Assembly: GCA_947475095.1 (NCBI GenBank)
Contig: CANJLG010000025.1
Span: 1-35,448 of the forward strand
Length of the DNA stretch: 35,448 nucleotides
DNA from: Flavobacteriales bacterium
GTDB lineage: Bacteria > Bacteroidota > Bacteroidia > Flavobacteriales_D > Crocinitomicaceae
Direction: 5' to 3'
The first letter of the stretch is position 1; each line of letters begins with the position of its first letter. Below the pieces are notes generated by a model that did not search any database, was not told the DNA's origin, and saw only the letters and a list, made by a program, of their open reading frames with translations. Of this stretch, positions 9,301-16,323 are shown in pieces. The translations under genes were made by a program, and so were the position numbers.

Positions 9301-10152
9301 GCCCTCTCCATTGTTGTAGGTGAGGTCGTAGGCCCCAGCAGTGGTGGGGTAGCCATAGCCAAAAACGATTCCTGCTCCATATAAGTTACCGGCTACATCT
9401 GGTGTGGCGGTGAAACCCCAGTTGTCGGCTGATGAACCTGTAAATGTCGAAAAGGTTAAGTTGGGATCGATAAACAAGGAGTCGAATTTTGGTAGTTTAT
9501 CAGGAAAGTGAAGCCCAACTATGCCCTCTGATTTTTCAAAGCGAATGGCTACATCTTCTCTTTTTCCATCTACAAAAGCCCAAGCTATTAATTTGGATTG
9601 GGTGATTTGACCAAAACGGTGGTCCATGATTAAATTACCCTTTGGGTCAATATAAACAGCGTTAGCACCCTCAATTTTTAGTTTAATTTGGGTTGCTTGT
9701 CCGTTTGGATGCACTTTAAAACAGTATGAAAGTTGATCTTTTGTGCTTGAATAAAATAAGTCAATTCCGGTGTAAAGTTCTTCGTAAACGATCTCTTGAT
9801 AATCGTAAACGTGGTGTTTCCATTTACTGCTATCTGAACCGATGAGAAAATTGGAGTAATGTTCGGATGCCTTCCCTCGCGTTTTTGGCTGAGTGGTATG
9901 GCAGTTGACAAATTTTTGAAAAATTCCCTGGTAGGCCGTTTGGCTTGGGTTGATTTTACCTTCGTGTGGGTCTGCATGTTCGAATAGCCAAAACGTTAAA
10001 CCGTCATTCTCTATGTACAGTTTCCCAGATTGAATGGGTACGCTGAAATCAATTCGCTCATCCCATTGGCCTAAATTAGGGGTCATGCTGATTTTCTGAG
10101 CGAATGCCGTTAGTTCAAAAAATATAAATAATAAAATAGTAAAATTTCTCAC
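6301..10152 (-). CDS. Large secreted protein: beta-propeller, PKD, Ig-like repeats, T9SS type B sorting domain
   Basis: This is an extracellular or cell-surface protein exported by the type IX system. I prefer the GTG start at 10152, giving the signal peptide MRNFTILLFIFFELTAFAQ; a TTG at 10191 would add 13 residues. Regions in order: a conserved N-terminal domain; a region with seven spaced GG-type motifs such as YSTYLGGAGNE, ASTYLGGSGTDG and WSTYFGGSGQDSG, fitting a seven-bladed SBBP-type propeller; a PKD domain around residues 755-840 (YYWDFGDNT); five Ig-like repeats each marked by WSP and spaced about 75 residues; and a C-terminal gliding-motility-associated domain over the last 95 residues (FIPDGNGTNDLF, FDRWGELI). 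The partner or ligand is unknown. It diverges from the carboxypeptidase gene. Confidence 0.9.
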   Translation of the reverse strand: MRNFTILLFIFFELTAFAQKISMTPNLGQWDERIDFSVPIQSGKLYIENDGLTFWLFEHADPHEGKINPSQTAYQGIFQKFVNCHTTQPKTRGKASEHYSNFLIGSDSSKWKHHVYDYQEIVYEELYTGIDLFYSSTKDQLSYCFKVHPNGQATQIKLKIEGANAVYIDPKGNLIMDHRFGQITQSKLIAWAFVDGKREDVAIRFEKSEGIVGLHFPDKLPKFDSLFIDPNLTFSTFTGSSADNWGFTATPDVAGNLYGAGIVFGYGYPTTAGAYDLTYNNGEGIPFDVGITKFNAAGTNLLYSTYLGGAGNETPHSIISGSNGELYVYGVTSSPNFPISPGAYDATFNGGPAEMENSLSFSGSDIYIAKISTNGATLLASTYLGGSGTDGLNINTLHYNYGDQFRGEIILDANNNIYIASTTASSNFPVTSATTLNGSQDAVICKFSNNLNTLLWSTYFGGSGQDSGNSIDISPAGFVYATGGTTSSSLPGIFSGNDLTFNGGISDGYLIKLNPANGSLTEGTFMGMGEYDQSYFVRCDPSNQVYVYGQTESNWGITPGCTGTPNSGQFLRKYDPNLQTIQWTTTIGAGSGHVEISPTAFLISDCYEIYIAGWGGTLNANSSVSQALNSSSNGFPISPNAFQNNTNGSNFYLAVFSSDAQQLKYGTYMGGLTSSSNHVDGGTSRFDKSGRIYHAVCGACGGNNFGFTSTPGSWSPQNPSPNCNMAVFKFDLSTLDAIFAQPSPLVCIPQPVVFTNTSLNGNSYYWDFGDNTNSTAFQPNHYYTSPGVYTVTLIVSDSANCYIPDTAVIQVNIGDFEGGVTIPANPICAGSPYQLDAFGGSTYTWSPANLLDNANIANPTATVYSNTVFTVIVSDSCGSDTLQVPLNVVSLNLTLSPDTSICIGESAPLNAIGNGSIQWSPSTFLNIATGLNVISTPDTSTNYIAVLTSPEGCSIQDTVSVNVYFTPPSSNLQDTLIICLGNSAALSVSGANTYLWSPNVSISTTIGPNVTLSPTQNMYYYCTFTNACGSIVDSIYINLLVANITAGNDTVICPNQIANLWANGALYYQWSPSQFVVNQTGNQVWVSPTNSTLFQVIGTDVNGCKDTAFVEVVLHPQPFIQMNPVVLAFYGDLIQLNAVANQPGVFTWSPPEFLSCINCSNPIANPDQDFTYFVNFVDENGCIAENLVSITYEAVIYVPNTFIPDGNGTNDLFGVYGGNISGMKMLIFDRWGELIHTLNSTSEFWDGTYNGNSCQDGTYTWRLIYSDKQDKKYELTGHVNLLR

Positions 10153-10342
10153 TTGAAAGGCTAATTTACAGCGATAAGTTAAATGCAGCAATATTATAAC
10201 TCTTTTTTATCCATAAAGTTGCTAGATGGGCATAAATCTATCTTGATTATTTTATTCGTTTTTAGCAAGAGATTATTAACTCAATAATTGGCTCAAGTTT
10301 GTATTTTTATTTGTTAATTTGCCAATCCAAAATTTAATAATT

Positions 10343-12949
10343 ATGAATCGTTTTACGCTCTTCTTTTTCTTTTCGTTTGTTTGTCTTTATTCCTTTGCTC
10401 AAAATTATAGCAGGGTGAAAATTATCACCGATGATGCAGGCCTCGCTATGCTTTCTCAGCATGGGGTAACCATAGACCATGGAATCCACAAAGAGGGTCA
10501 ATTTTTCATTTCTGATTTTTCAGCTTCAGAAGTGGCAACGATGCAGGCCTTAAATGTAAATATCGAGATTCTTATTGCAGATGTTGTTTCTTATTATGAG
10601 CAAATTTTAATGGAGCCGGCAAGTGACCAAACCCTGCGAAATGCCAATTGCTCTGGCGGTGCTGGCGCAAGTGGAGGGTTCTACACCAATCCTGCTACAC
10701 CAACTCATTTTAATTTGGGGTCCATGGGCGGCTATTTAACCTACAACGAAATGTTGGCTGAGTTAGATGAAATGTTTGCGACATACCCCAATTTAATCAC
10801 CCAGAAAAGTCAAATATCCAATTTTTTAACCCATGAAAATAGGCCCATTTATCACGTTCGAATCTCAGATAACCCCAATGTAGACGAAGCTGAAGCGAAG
10901 GTACTATATACGGCTATTCACCACGCCCGAGAGCCAATGAGTTTAATGGAAACCATCTTTTATATGTGGTTCATTTTAGAAAATTATGGTACAAACGATG
11001 AGGTAAGTTATTTAGTCAATAATTTTCAAATGTATTTTGTACCGTGTATCAATCCAGATGGATACGTGTATAACCAGACCACAAACCCAAATGGAGGAGG
11101 AATGTGGCGAAAAAATAGAAGAAACAACGGAGGAGGAGTATATGGAGTCGACCTAAATCGCAATTATTCGTACGGTTGGAATACAACTGGTACCTCTACA
11201 AACACGAGCAATGATACCTATTGTGGTACTTCAGCCTTTTCAGAGCCAGAAACACAAGCGATTCGGTGGTTGGTTCAAAACAACGATTTTATAACGGCAT
11301 TCAATGCACATACTTATGCCCAAGATATTTTATTTCCAATTGGGACAACCACGGCAGAATTTGCCCCACATCATAATTATTTTCAGGATTTTACAAATCA
11401 CATGGTAGAATATAATGGCTATACAGCAATGAAAAGTTCTGCCTTGTATCCAGCTTCAGGTGATTCAGATGATTATATGTATAAAGTTGATGTTGGTGTA
11501 GGGCAAAAAGACACCATATTTGTTAATACACCCGAAGTAGGAACAGCCTTTTGGCAGCCTCAATCAGAAATTGTAAGCACCTGTAAAGGCATGCTTTTTC
11601 CAAATTTAATTCTAGCTCACATAGCCAAGCAATATCTCGTGGTTGAGGAAACCGATCCTGCCATGATTCCTTCGCTTACAGGTAATTTTACCCATTCCGC
11701 CAAAAGACTTGGTCGAGAAGCTGGTTCGGTTAGTGTTTCGATAGATCCTATTCTGAATATCACGAATATTGGGGCTCCTGTCGTGTATAACCTTTTTCAG
11801 CAGCAGTTGGTTAACGGCAATATATCATATTCTTTAAACCCAAACATCCAATTTGGAGATCAAATTAAATATGTTTTAAAAACGGATTACGGTTTATGGA
11901 TCAAAAGGGACACCATCACTAAAACTTATGGTTCATTAACGGTTCAAGTTACCGAAGATGCGACTTCTGCCGTTAATTGGACAGGTAATTGGTCTACCAC
12001 TACCACCACCTATGTCTCAGCAACCAAATCTTTCACGGATACTCCAACAGGAAATTATTCGAACAATACCAACAAAACCTACACATATGTTCCAACCGTT
12101 GATCTTACTAACGCAAGCGATGCCATGGTTAAGTTTTACGCTAAATGGAATTTAGAGGTAGATTATGATTTCGTACAATTTCAAGTTTCCACAGATGGTG
12201 GCACCACTTGGATTGGACAATGTGGTAATTATACGGTTCTTGGAACAAGTGCCAATGGGAGTGTTCAGCCGAATAACCAGCCTGTCTATGAGGGGGTTCG
12301 GTCTTCTTGGGTAATAGAAGAAATTAATTTGAGTGATTACTTAGGTCAAATCATCAAACTTAGGTTTCAACTTAAATCCGATGGAGGAACGACAGCGGAT
12401 GGCTACTATTTCGATGATTTTCAGGTCTTATTTAATCTCGCACCCCCACCGATCGCGCCGGTGGCTCAATTTAGTAGCAGTGCAACAACGGTGTGTGCTG
12501 AACAAGCCATTACTTTTACGGATGCGTCGAGCAATCAGCCTACCACATGGTCTTGGGATTTCGGAGATGGCAACCTATCAACTTTACAAAACCCAAGTCA
12601 TGCATACATGACAGCAGGTGCCTACCAAGTTTCTTTAAGTGCTGGAAATGCCGCAGGAAGCAGTATGTTCTATGATTCCATTTTTGTTCAATCCTGCGCT
12701 TCTTTGTCTGAGGAACAAGGATTTCATATACTGATTTATCCAAATCCGTGGGAAAATGGATTTACGGTTGAAGGATTGTTGCCACAAACAGCTCTTGCCA
12801 TTTATGATTTGAATGGTCGCTGCGTTTATCAACACATTTCCTTTACTAGCACCTGTTACCTAAATACAGAAGAATTGGCTTCTGGGTCTTATGTTTTGGA
12901 ATGTAGGAAAGGACAAAATCATCAAAGGCTATTGATTTTAAAAAAGTAA
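10343..12949 (+). CDS. Secreted M14 zinc carboxypeptidase with PKD and T9SS type A sorting domains
   Basis: This is an extracellular metallopeptidase that removes C-terminal residues. The ATG at 10343 gives 868 residues beginning with a clear signal peptide (MNRFTLFFFFSFVCLYSFAQ); the earlier in-frame TTG at 10319 only adds residues in front of it. Catalytic residues are visible: zinc ligands H194 and E197 in HAREP, substrate-binding LNRNYSYGW, third ligand H323 in FNAHTYAQ, and the general base E398 in TPEVGTAF. A jelly-roll-like domain (about 550-705), a PKD domain (SWDFGDGN, about 715-790) and a C-terminal T9SS type A sorting domain (YPNPWENGF onwards) follow. A tRNA gene starts 6 nt after the stop. 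Confidence 0.93.
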   Translation: MNRFTLFFFFSFVCLYSFAQNYSRVKIITDDAGLAMLSQHGVTIDHGIHKEGQFFISDFSASEVATMQALNVNIEILIADVVSYYEQILMEPASDQTLRNANCSGGAGASGGFYTNPATPTHFNLGSMGGYLTYNEMLAELDEMFATYPNLITQKSQISNFLTHENRPIYHVRISDNPNVDEAEAKVLYTAIHHAREPMSLMETIFYMWFILENYGTNDEVSYLVNNFQMYFVPCINPDGYVYNQTTNPNGGGMWRKNRRNNGGGVYGVDLNRNYSYGWNTTGTSTNTSNDTYCGTSAFSEPETQAIRWLVQNNDFITAFNAHTYAQDILFPIGTTTAEFAPHHNYFQDFTNHMVEYNGYTAMKSSALYPASGDSDDYMYKVDVGVGQKDTIFVNTPEVGTAFWQPQSEIVSTCKGMLFPNLILAHIAKQYLVVEETDPAMIPSLTGNFTHSAKRLGREAGSVSVSIDPILNITNIGAPVVYNLFQQQLVNGNISYSLNPNIQFGDQIKYVLKTDYGLWIKRDTITKTYGSLTVQVTEDATSAVNWTGNWSTTTTTYVSATKSFTDTPTGNYSNNTNKTYTYVPTVDLTNASDAMVKFYAKWNLEVDYDFVQFQVSTDGGTTWIGQCGNYTVLGTSANGSVQPNNQPVYEGVRSSWVIEEINLSDYLGQIIKLRFQLKSDGGTTADGYYFDDFQVLFNLAPPPIAPVAQFSSSATTVCAEQAITFTDASSNQPTTWSWDFGDGNLSTLQNPSHAYMTAGAYQVSLSAGNAAGSSMFYDSIFVQSCASLSEEQGFHILIYPNPWENGFTVEGLLPQTALAIYDLNGRCVYQHISFTSTCYLNTEELASGSYVLECRKGQNHQRLLILKK

Positions 12950-12955
12950 GCCACT

Positions 12956-13027
12956 GACTTCGTAGTTCAACGGATAGAATAGAAGTTTCCTAAACTTTTG
13001 ATCCAGGTTCGATTCCTGGCGAGGTCA
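12956..13027 (+). tRNA. tRNA-Arg (anticodon CCT)
   Basis: A full cloverleaf can be folded: acceptor stem GACTTCG/CGAGGTC, D stem GTTC/GAAT, anticodon stem GAAGT/ACTTT with loop TTCCTAA (anticodon CCT at 12989-12991), a 4-nt variable loop, and T arm CCAGG/CCTGG with loop TTCGATT. The discriminator base is A and the 3' CCA is not encoded. It reads AGG codons. It begins 6 nt after the carboxypeptidase stop, so it either shares that transcript or uses a promoter inside the coding region. Confidence 0.95.
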
Positions 13028-13095
13028 CAAAACAGAGTGAGAGTGTTGCGCTTAGAGAGATTGTAACTTAACTATATTTTTTTTTTATTAGGTGT

Positions 13096-13866
13096 ATGCT
13101 GAAGTTTTTCATTTCAACTGGTTTTTTCTGCTTGTATCAAATCACTTATACTCAAGTTAATTTTTGGAGTATACCCAAGCAACGAATGAATTTGAATGCA
13201 TATGCCCACTTGCCCGAGGGCTCTAAAATTACTTACTCTAAATTTAAAATCAGTGATCAAGTGAGTTTAAAGTCCTATCAGGAATATTTAGACGATATTA
13301 AAAAGGACTCTTCAAGTGACTTTCACACATCCCAGAGACCCCATATCGAGAAGCAAGAACAGTTGACGGCAGCTTACTCTCAATCTACTCATTTGGAAGC
13401 AGAGCCAGTGATTGGTGTGTCATTTGAGCAGGCGATGAACTTTGCCCTTTGGTACCAGAGAAAATATGGAAATAAAGGAAAAACATACCGATTGCCCACT
13501 TTATCGGAATTTTTTCTTGCAGATGCGCATGGCCATGGGGAATTATTAGGCCCAAATTTTTTATTTGCAAATTGGACCTTGAATTCTTTCGATGAAAGTG
13601 CGCGACACTTTCGTTCAAACAAAAAGACTTTTCCTTATGATTATTTTTATGAGCACAAAAGAGAGGACAATAACATTAAAAAGAAAAAATGTGTCATAGG
13701 CAATTCATTTTTGGCTCAATTTAAATATCCCATATCGGCCGCAACTTTCCCATATTATGCCCATCATGGATATGCTCATGTTTCATTTAGAATCGTAGAA
13801 GTTCGTTGCGTTAAATCGAAATTCGCCAAATCAACAAACTATCAAAATGACATTAAACTTAAATAA
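13096..13866 (+). CDS. Divergent GldK-like protein (formylglycine-generating-enzyme fold)
   Basis: This looks like a reduced relative of GldK/PorK, the outer-membrane lipoprotein of the T9SS periplasmic ring. What is seen: a signal-peptide-like N-terminus (MLKFFISTGFFCLYQITYTQ) with no lipobox cysteine; KFKISDQVSLKSYQEYLDDI where GldK has the EITNNEYRQF-type segment; EPVIGVSFEQAMNFALWYQ then TYRLPTLSEFF, matching the PVVGVTWEQA...RLPTEAEW signature of the sulfatase-modifying-factor fold; NWTLNS; and a final VSFRIVEVRC in place of GFR. At 256 residues it is much shorter than typical GldK (350-460). It overlaps the next gene by 20 nt. The fold is fairly secure; the GldK role is inferred mainly from the GldN-like partner. 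Confidence 0.72.
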   Translation: MLKFFISTGFFCLYQITYTQVNFWSIPKQRMNLNAYAHLPEGSKITYSKFKISDQVSLKSYQEYLDDIKKDSSSDFHTSQRPHIEKQEQLTAAYSQSTHLEAEPVIGVSFEQAMNFALWYQRKYGNKGKTYRLPTLSEFFLADAHGHGELLGPNFLFANWTLNSFDESARHFRSNKKTFPYDYFYEHKREDNNIKKKKCVIGNSFLAQFKYPISAATFPYYAHHGYAHVSFRIVEVRCVKSKFAKSTNYQNDIKLK

Positions 13867-14839
13867 ATTAACGGCTTTTATTTTTAGCATTTTTTGTTTT
13901 GGTGTGCAAACACTTATGATAGGTCAATCTCATCAAAAACAGCATTTAAATATTGGAAATTTATCTATCCAGATAGAGTCCTTCAATGGAAGATTAGATG
14001 GCGACCTGATCGTTAGGGATACATTACATAGAGACAAAATTTTATTATCTGGACGAATGCATGACAATGAGAAAATTGGTACTTGGACCTTGTTTGACAA
14101 AAAAAATCCCGATAAAATTATTTTACAGAGAAACTATTCATCTTCAACCAGTTTTACCCAAAATATACCCAAACCTTCAGACCATCAATTGGTTCAATTG
14201 GTTCAAGCTAATTTGAATCCTCGCTTAGGTCGCGATTCTCTTGGACTCATGCAGTATGTTGATGTTTCGATTTTAGATTTTATTTACTCTTGTCGAGTTT
14301 TTAAATCCATTTCAAAAAGCAATAATGCATTACTCTTTTCACCAGATTTCTTGCTGAAAATGATGGATTTCGCAGCCAAAAATAAAATTGTCACATACGC
14401 CAATGAATCATTTAGCGAAGTACTTTCCATCAATCCATTTGACGCTTTAAAATCAGAAATAATCGCTTACCACATCAAAGAGGACTTCTTTTTTGATAAA
14501 AACCGAATGCTTGGAGAATATCGTATTCTAGGCCTTGCGCCAGTAATTTTAAATGAACAAGGAACGCCAATCGAATTGGCTTGGCTTTATTTTCCAGCCT
14601 TGAAGCCCGTTTTCGCCGATGTGTTTGTTAAAAATGGCGATAAAAAAGAATGTTTACACGATTTATTCATCAACAGACAATTCGAGGGATTAGTTTATAA
14701 AAGTCTTTCTTTTAATCAAAACTTTACCAATCAGGCCTTCTACGCAGACATGTTATTTATAATTAAGGAGTTTGAGTATGCTTTGTTTTTTTCTGGCCAA
14801 GACAATTTTTACTTATTTGATAAGGCTACAGGATATTAA
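13847..14839 (+). CDS. GldN-like T9SS ring protein with an N-terminal MORN-like segment
   Basis: This is a 330-residue secreted protein related to GldN/PorN, the periplasmic partner of GldK in the T9SS ring. After a signal peptide (to about residue 27), residues 35-90 resemble a MORN-type repeat (SFNGRLDGDLIVRD, then NEKIGTWTLF), which ordinary GldN lacks. The rest matches GldN: IIAYHIKEDFFFDKNRMLGE, YRILGLAPV, AWLYFPALKPVFAD, DLFINRQFEGLVYK, with an upstream helix-rich part comparable to the GldN core. The gene overlaps the GldK-like gene by 20 nt, so the two are probably translated together. No gldL or gldM lies between or beside them, unlike the standard gldKLMN cluster. The family call is good; the function of this copy is inferred. 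Confidence 0.78.
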   Translation: MTLNLNKLTAFIFSIFCFGVQTLMIGQSHQKQHLNIGNLSIQIESFNGRLDGDLIVRDTLHRDKILLSGRMHDNEKIGTWTLFDKKNPDKIILQRNYSSSTSFTQNIPKPSDHQLVQLVQANLNPRLGRDSLGLMQYVDVSILDFIYSCRVFKSISKSNNALLFSPDFLLKMMDFAAKNKIVTYANESFSEVLSINPFDALKSEIIAYHIKEDFFFDKNRMLGEYRILGLAPVILNEQGTPIELAWLYFPALKPVFADVFVKNGDKKECLHDLFINRQFEGLVYKSLSFNQNFTNQAFYADMLFIIKEFEYALFFSGQDNFYLFDKATGY

Positions 14840-14913
14840 AACCTTCCTTTTTTCATACGAATTGGATATCCATTCGTTGTACCATTCAAAATAATCATTT
14901 GAAAGCATCTTTT

Positions 14914-14945
14914 TTTGATATTTTGCGTTAATTCGTTTAACTTTG
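14914..14945 (+). promoter_or_regulatory. Promoter of the lipoprotein gene at 14965
   Basis: TTTG at 14914-14917, a 20-nt spacer and TAACTTTG at 14938-14945 match both Bacteroidota promoter boxes exactly. The -7 box ends 19 nt before the ATG at 14965. This separates the lipoprotein gene transcriptionally from the GldK/GldN-like pair. Confidence 0.65.
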
Positions 14946-14964
14946 TTAACTAAATTTTATAATT

Positions 14965-15603
14965 ATGAGAATTTTAATAAACTTTCTTTCCGCATTAGTT
15001 CTTTTGGTTTCTGTTTCTTCGTGCATCGAGCATGAAGTAATCCCCCCTCCAACAAGCACTGTAAATCTTACTTGTACATTTAATGGATATGTCAACGGAA
15101 CCCAAGTTGAACTTACCCAAAATGTAAATAGTTATTTAGGAAACACTGGCAACATCGTTGATATTAATCCATCACCAAATCCATCTTTCATGGTGTATAT
15201 GACAGAGATGCTTTCTCCTAATCAACCTTTATCCATAAGGTTAAAACTAGGTGCCTTAAATTGGGATGCGGCCGCAAATATGGAACCAACGCTTACCATG
15301 TTTAATAATTATCATACAAATTCTGCTATTAACGTACAAAATTACGGTGATAATATTAATGCTCCCGGTTTTGAGGTAACCTACACTGACAACAACAGCT
15401 CCATTTGGCAGTCTAGGGAATTATATAATGTGCCTCATACTGTTGCTTTTTCAAATATTAAGCAGCAATCTGATAATACAGGCGACTATTCTTTCTTTGA
15501 TTGTAATTTTTCATGTTATGTATACAGGAATAATCCAACGACAAGTTTGATTGATTCCATTTACATTCAAAATGCAAAATATAGCGGTTATTTTCGAAGA
15601 TAA
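14965..15603 (+). CDS. Hypothetical lipoprotein
   Basis: I do not recognise the family. The 212-residue protein has a lipoprotein signal peptide ending VSVSSC (Cys at residue 20), followed by a short proline-rich linker (PPPTST) and a polar, beta-rich body with no catalytic motif I can see. It should sit in the outer membrane or face the periplasm. It has its own promoter and stands between the GldK/GldN-like pair and the amidotransferase-like gene; a 33-nt gap leads to the latter. Beta-rich lipoproteins of this size are common near surface structures in Bacteroidota, but no role can be assigned. Confidence 0.75.
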   Translation: MRILINFLSALVLLVSVSSCIEHEVIPPPTSTVNLTCTFNGYVNGTQVELTQNVNSYLGNTGNIVDINPSPNPSFMVYMTEMLSPNQPLSIRLKLGALNWDAAANMEPTLTMFNNYHTNSAINVQNYGDNINAPGFEVTYTDNNSSIWQSRELYNVPHTVAFSNIKQQSDNTGDYSFFDCNFSCYVYRNNPTTSLIDSIYIQNAKYSGYFRR

Positions 15604-15636
15604 TCCAACGGTTATCTAAGGCATTTTTTTAACGAG

Positions 15637-16323
15637 ATGGAACCATTAAAAATTGCCATAATTGGTGATTATAATTTTACTTTTAATGCTCACCACGCCA
15701 CCAATCTTTCCTTAGATCACGCTTCCATATTCTTAGATGTAGAAATCAATTATTATTGGATCAAGATAAGCGATGCTGCGCAACAAAAACCAGCTTACTT
15801 TTCCCAATATGATGCTTTTTGGATTGCACCTGGCCCTTATCAAAATTCGTTTTTTTTAAATGGGATATTTAAGCGCCTCATCGAAATAAATAAACCTGTT
15901 CTTGCTACTGGCGAATCTTTTAAAATATTCATGGAATTCCTAATTGCTGCAAATAACCTTAATGTCGTTGGAGATAAGTTAATTTCTGAGAATTTGTCGT
16001 CTGGGCCCTATTTTGAGCAAATTGAAATCACACCAAACTCTCGAATTTTTGCTAAGCTTTATGAAAACTTTACAACAACAGAGTTAACTGCCACGCGCTA
16101 TAGCCTTTATCCTAAATTATTAGATGATTTGGCCGGTGAGTGGATCGATATTGAAGCTAAAAATCAATTTGATGACACTGAAATATTTTCGGTAAAAGAA
16201 TTAACGTTTTTTGTGGTCTGCGCATTCTATCCTCAGGTATCGTCTACTAGAGATATTCCTCATCCTATTATCTATACCTTCCTAAAAAGCGCTGCGCCAT
16301 GGCTCCTTTTAGCAAATGATTAA
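15637..16323 (+). CDS. CTP-synthase-glutaminase-like protein lacking the catalytic cysteine
   Basis: This belongs to the class I glutamine amidotransferase superfamily, closest to the stand-alone proteins related to the CTP synthase C-terminal region. Matching landmarks are KIAIIGDYN at the start, FWIAPGPY near residues 61-68 (WVAPGSPY in relatives), PVLATGESF at 87-95, and FYPQVSSTRDIPHP near the end with H209. Relatives carry GTCGGFQ (or selenocysteine) at the nucleophile position; here the aligned sequence is ATGESFK, so the cysteine is replaced by Gly92. No in-frame TGA is present that could encode selenocysteine. It should not hydrolyse glutamine by the usual mechanism and may be a binding or regulatory protein. 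Its 3' end overlaps the convergent helicase gene by 15 nt. Confidence 0.78.
   Translation: MEPLKIAIIGDYNFTFNAHHATNLSLDHASIFLDVEINYYWIKISDAAQQKPAYFSQYDAFWIAPGPYQNSFFLNGIFKRLIEINKPVLATGESFKIFMEFLIAANNLNVVGDKLISENLSSGPYFEQIEITPNSRIFAKLYENFTTTELTATRYSLYPKLLDDLAGEWIDIEAKNQFDDTEIFSVKELTFFVVCAFYPQVSSTRDIPHPIIYTFLKSAAPWLLLAND

Noticed and set aside
10288-10321. Possible promoter (TTG, then TTAATTTG) before the carboxypeptidase gene
   Set aside because: The -7 box deviates at a key position and the spacer is 23 nt; the distance to the ATG (21 nt) fits, but the evidence is too weak to list.
15907-15933. Possible selenocysteine site in the amidotransferase-like gene
   Set aside because: Some relatives use selenocysteine at the nucleophile, but the codons here are ordinary sense codons and there is no in-frame TGA.
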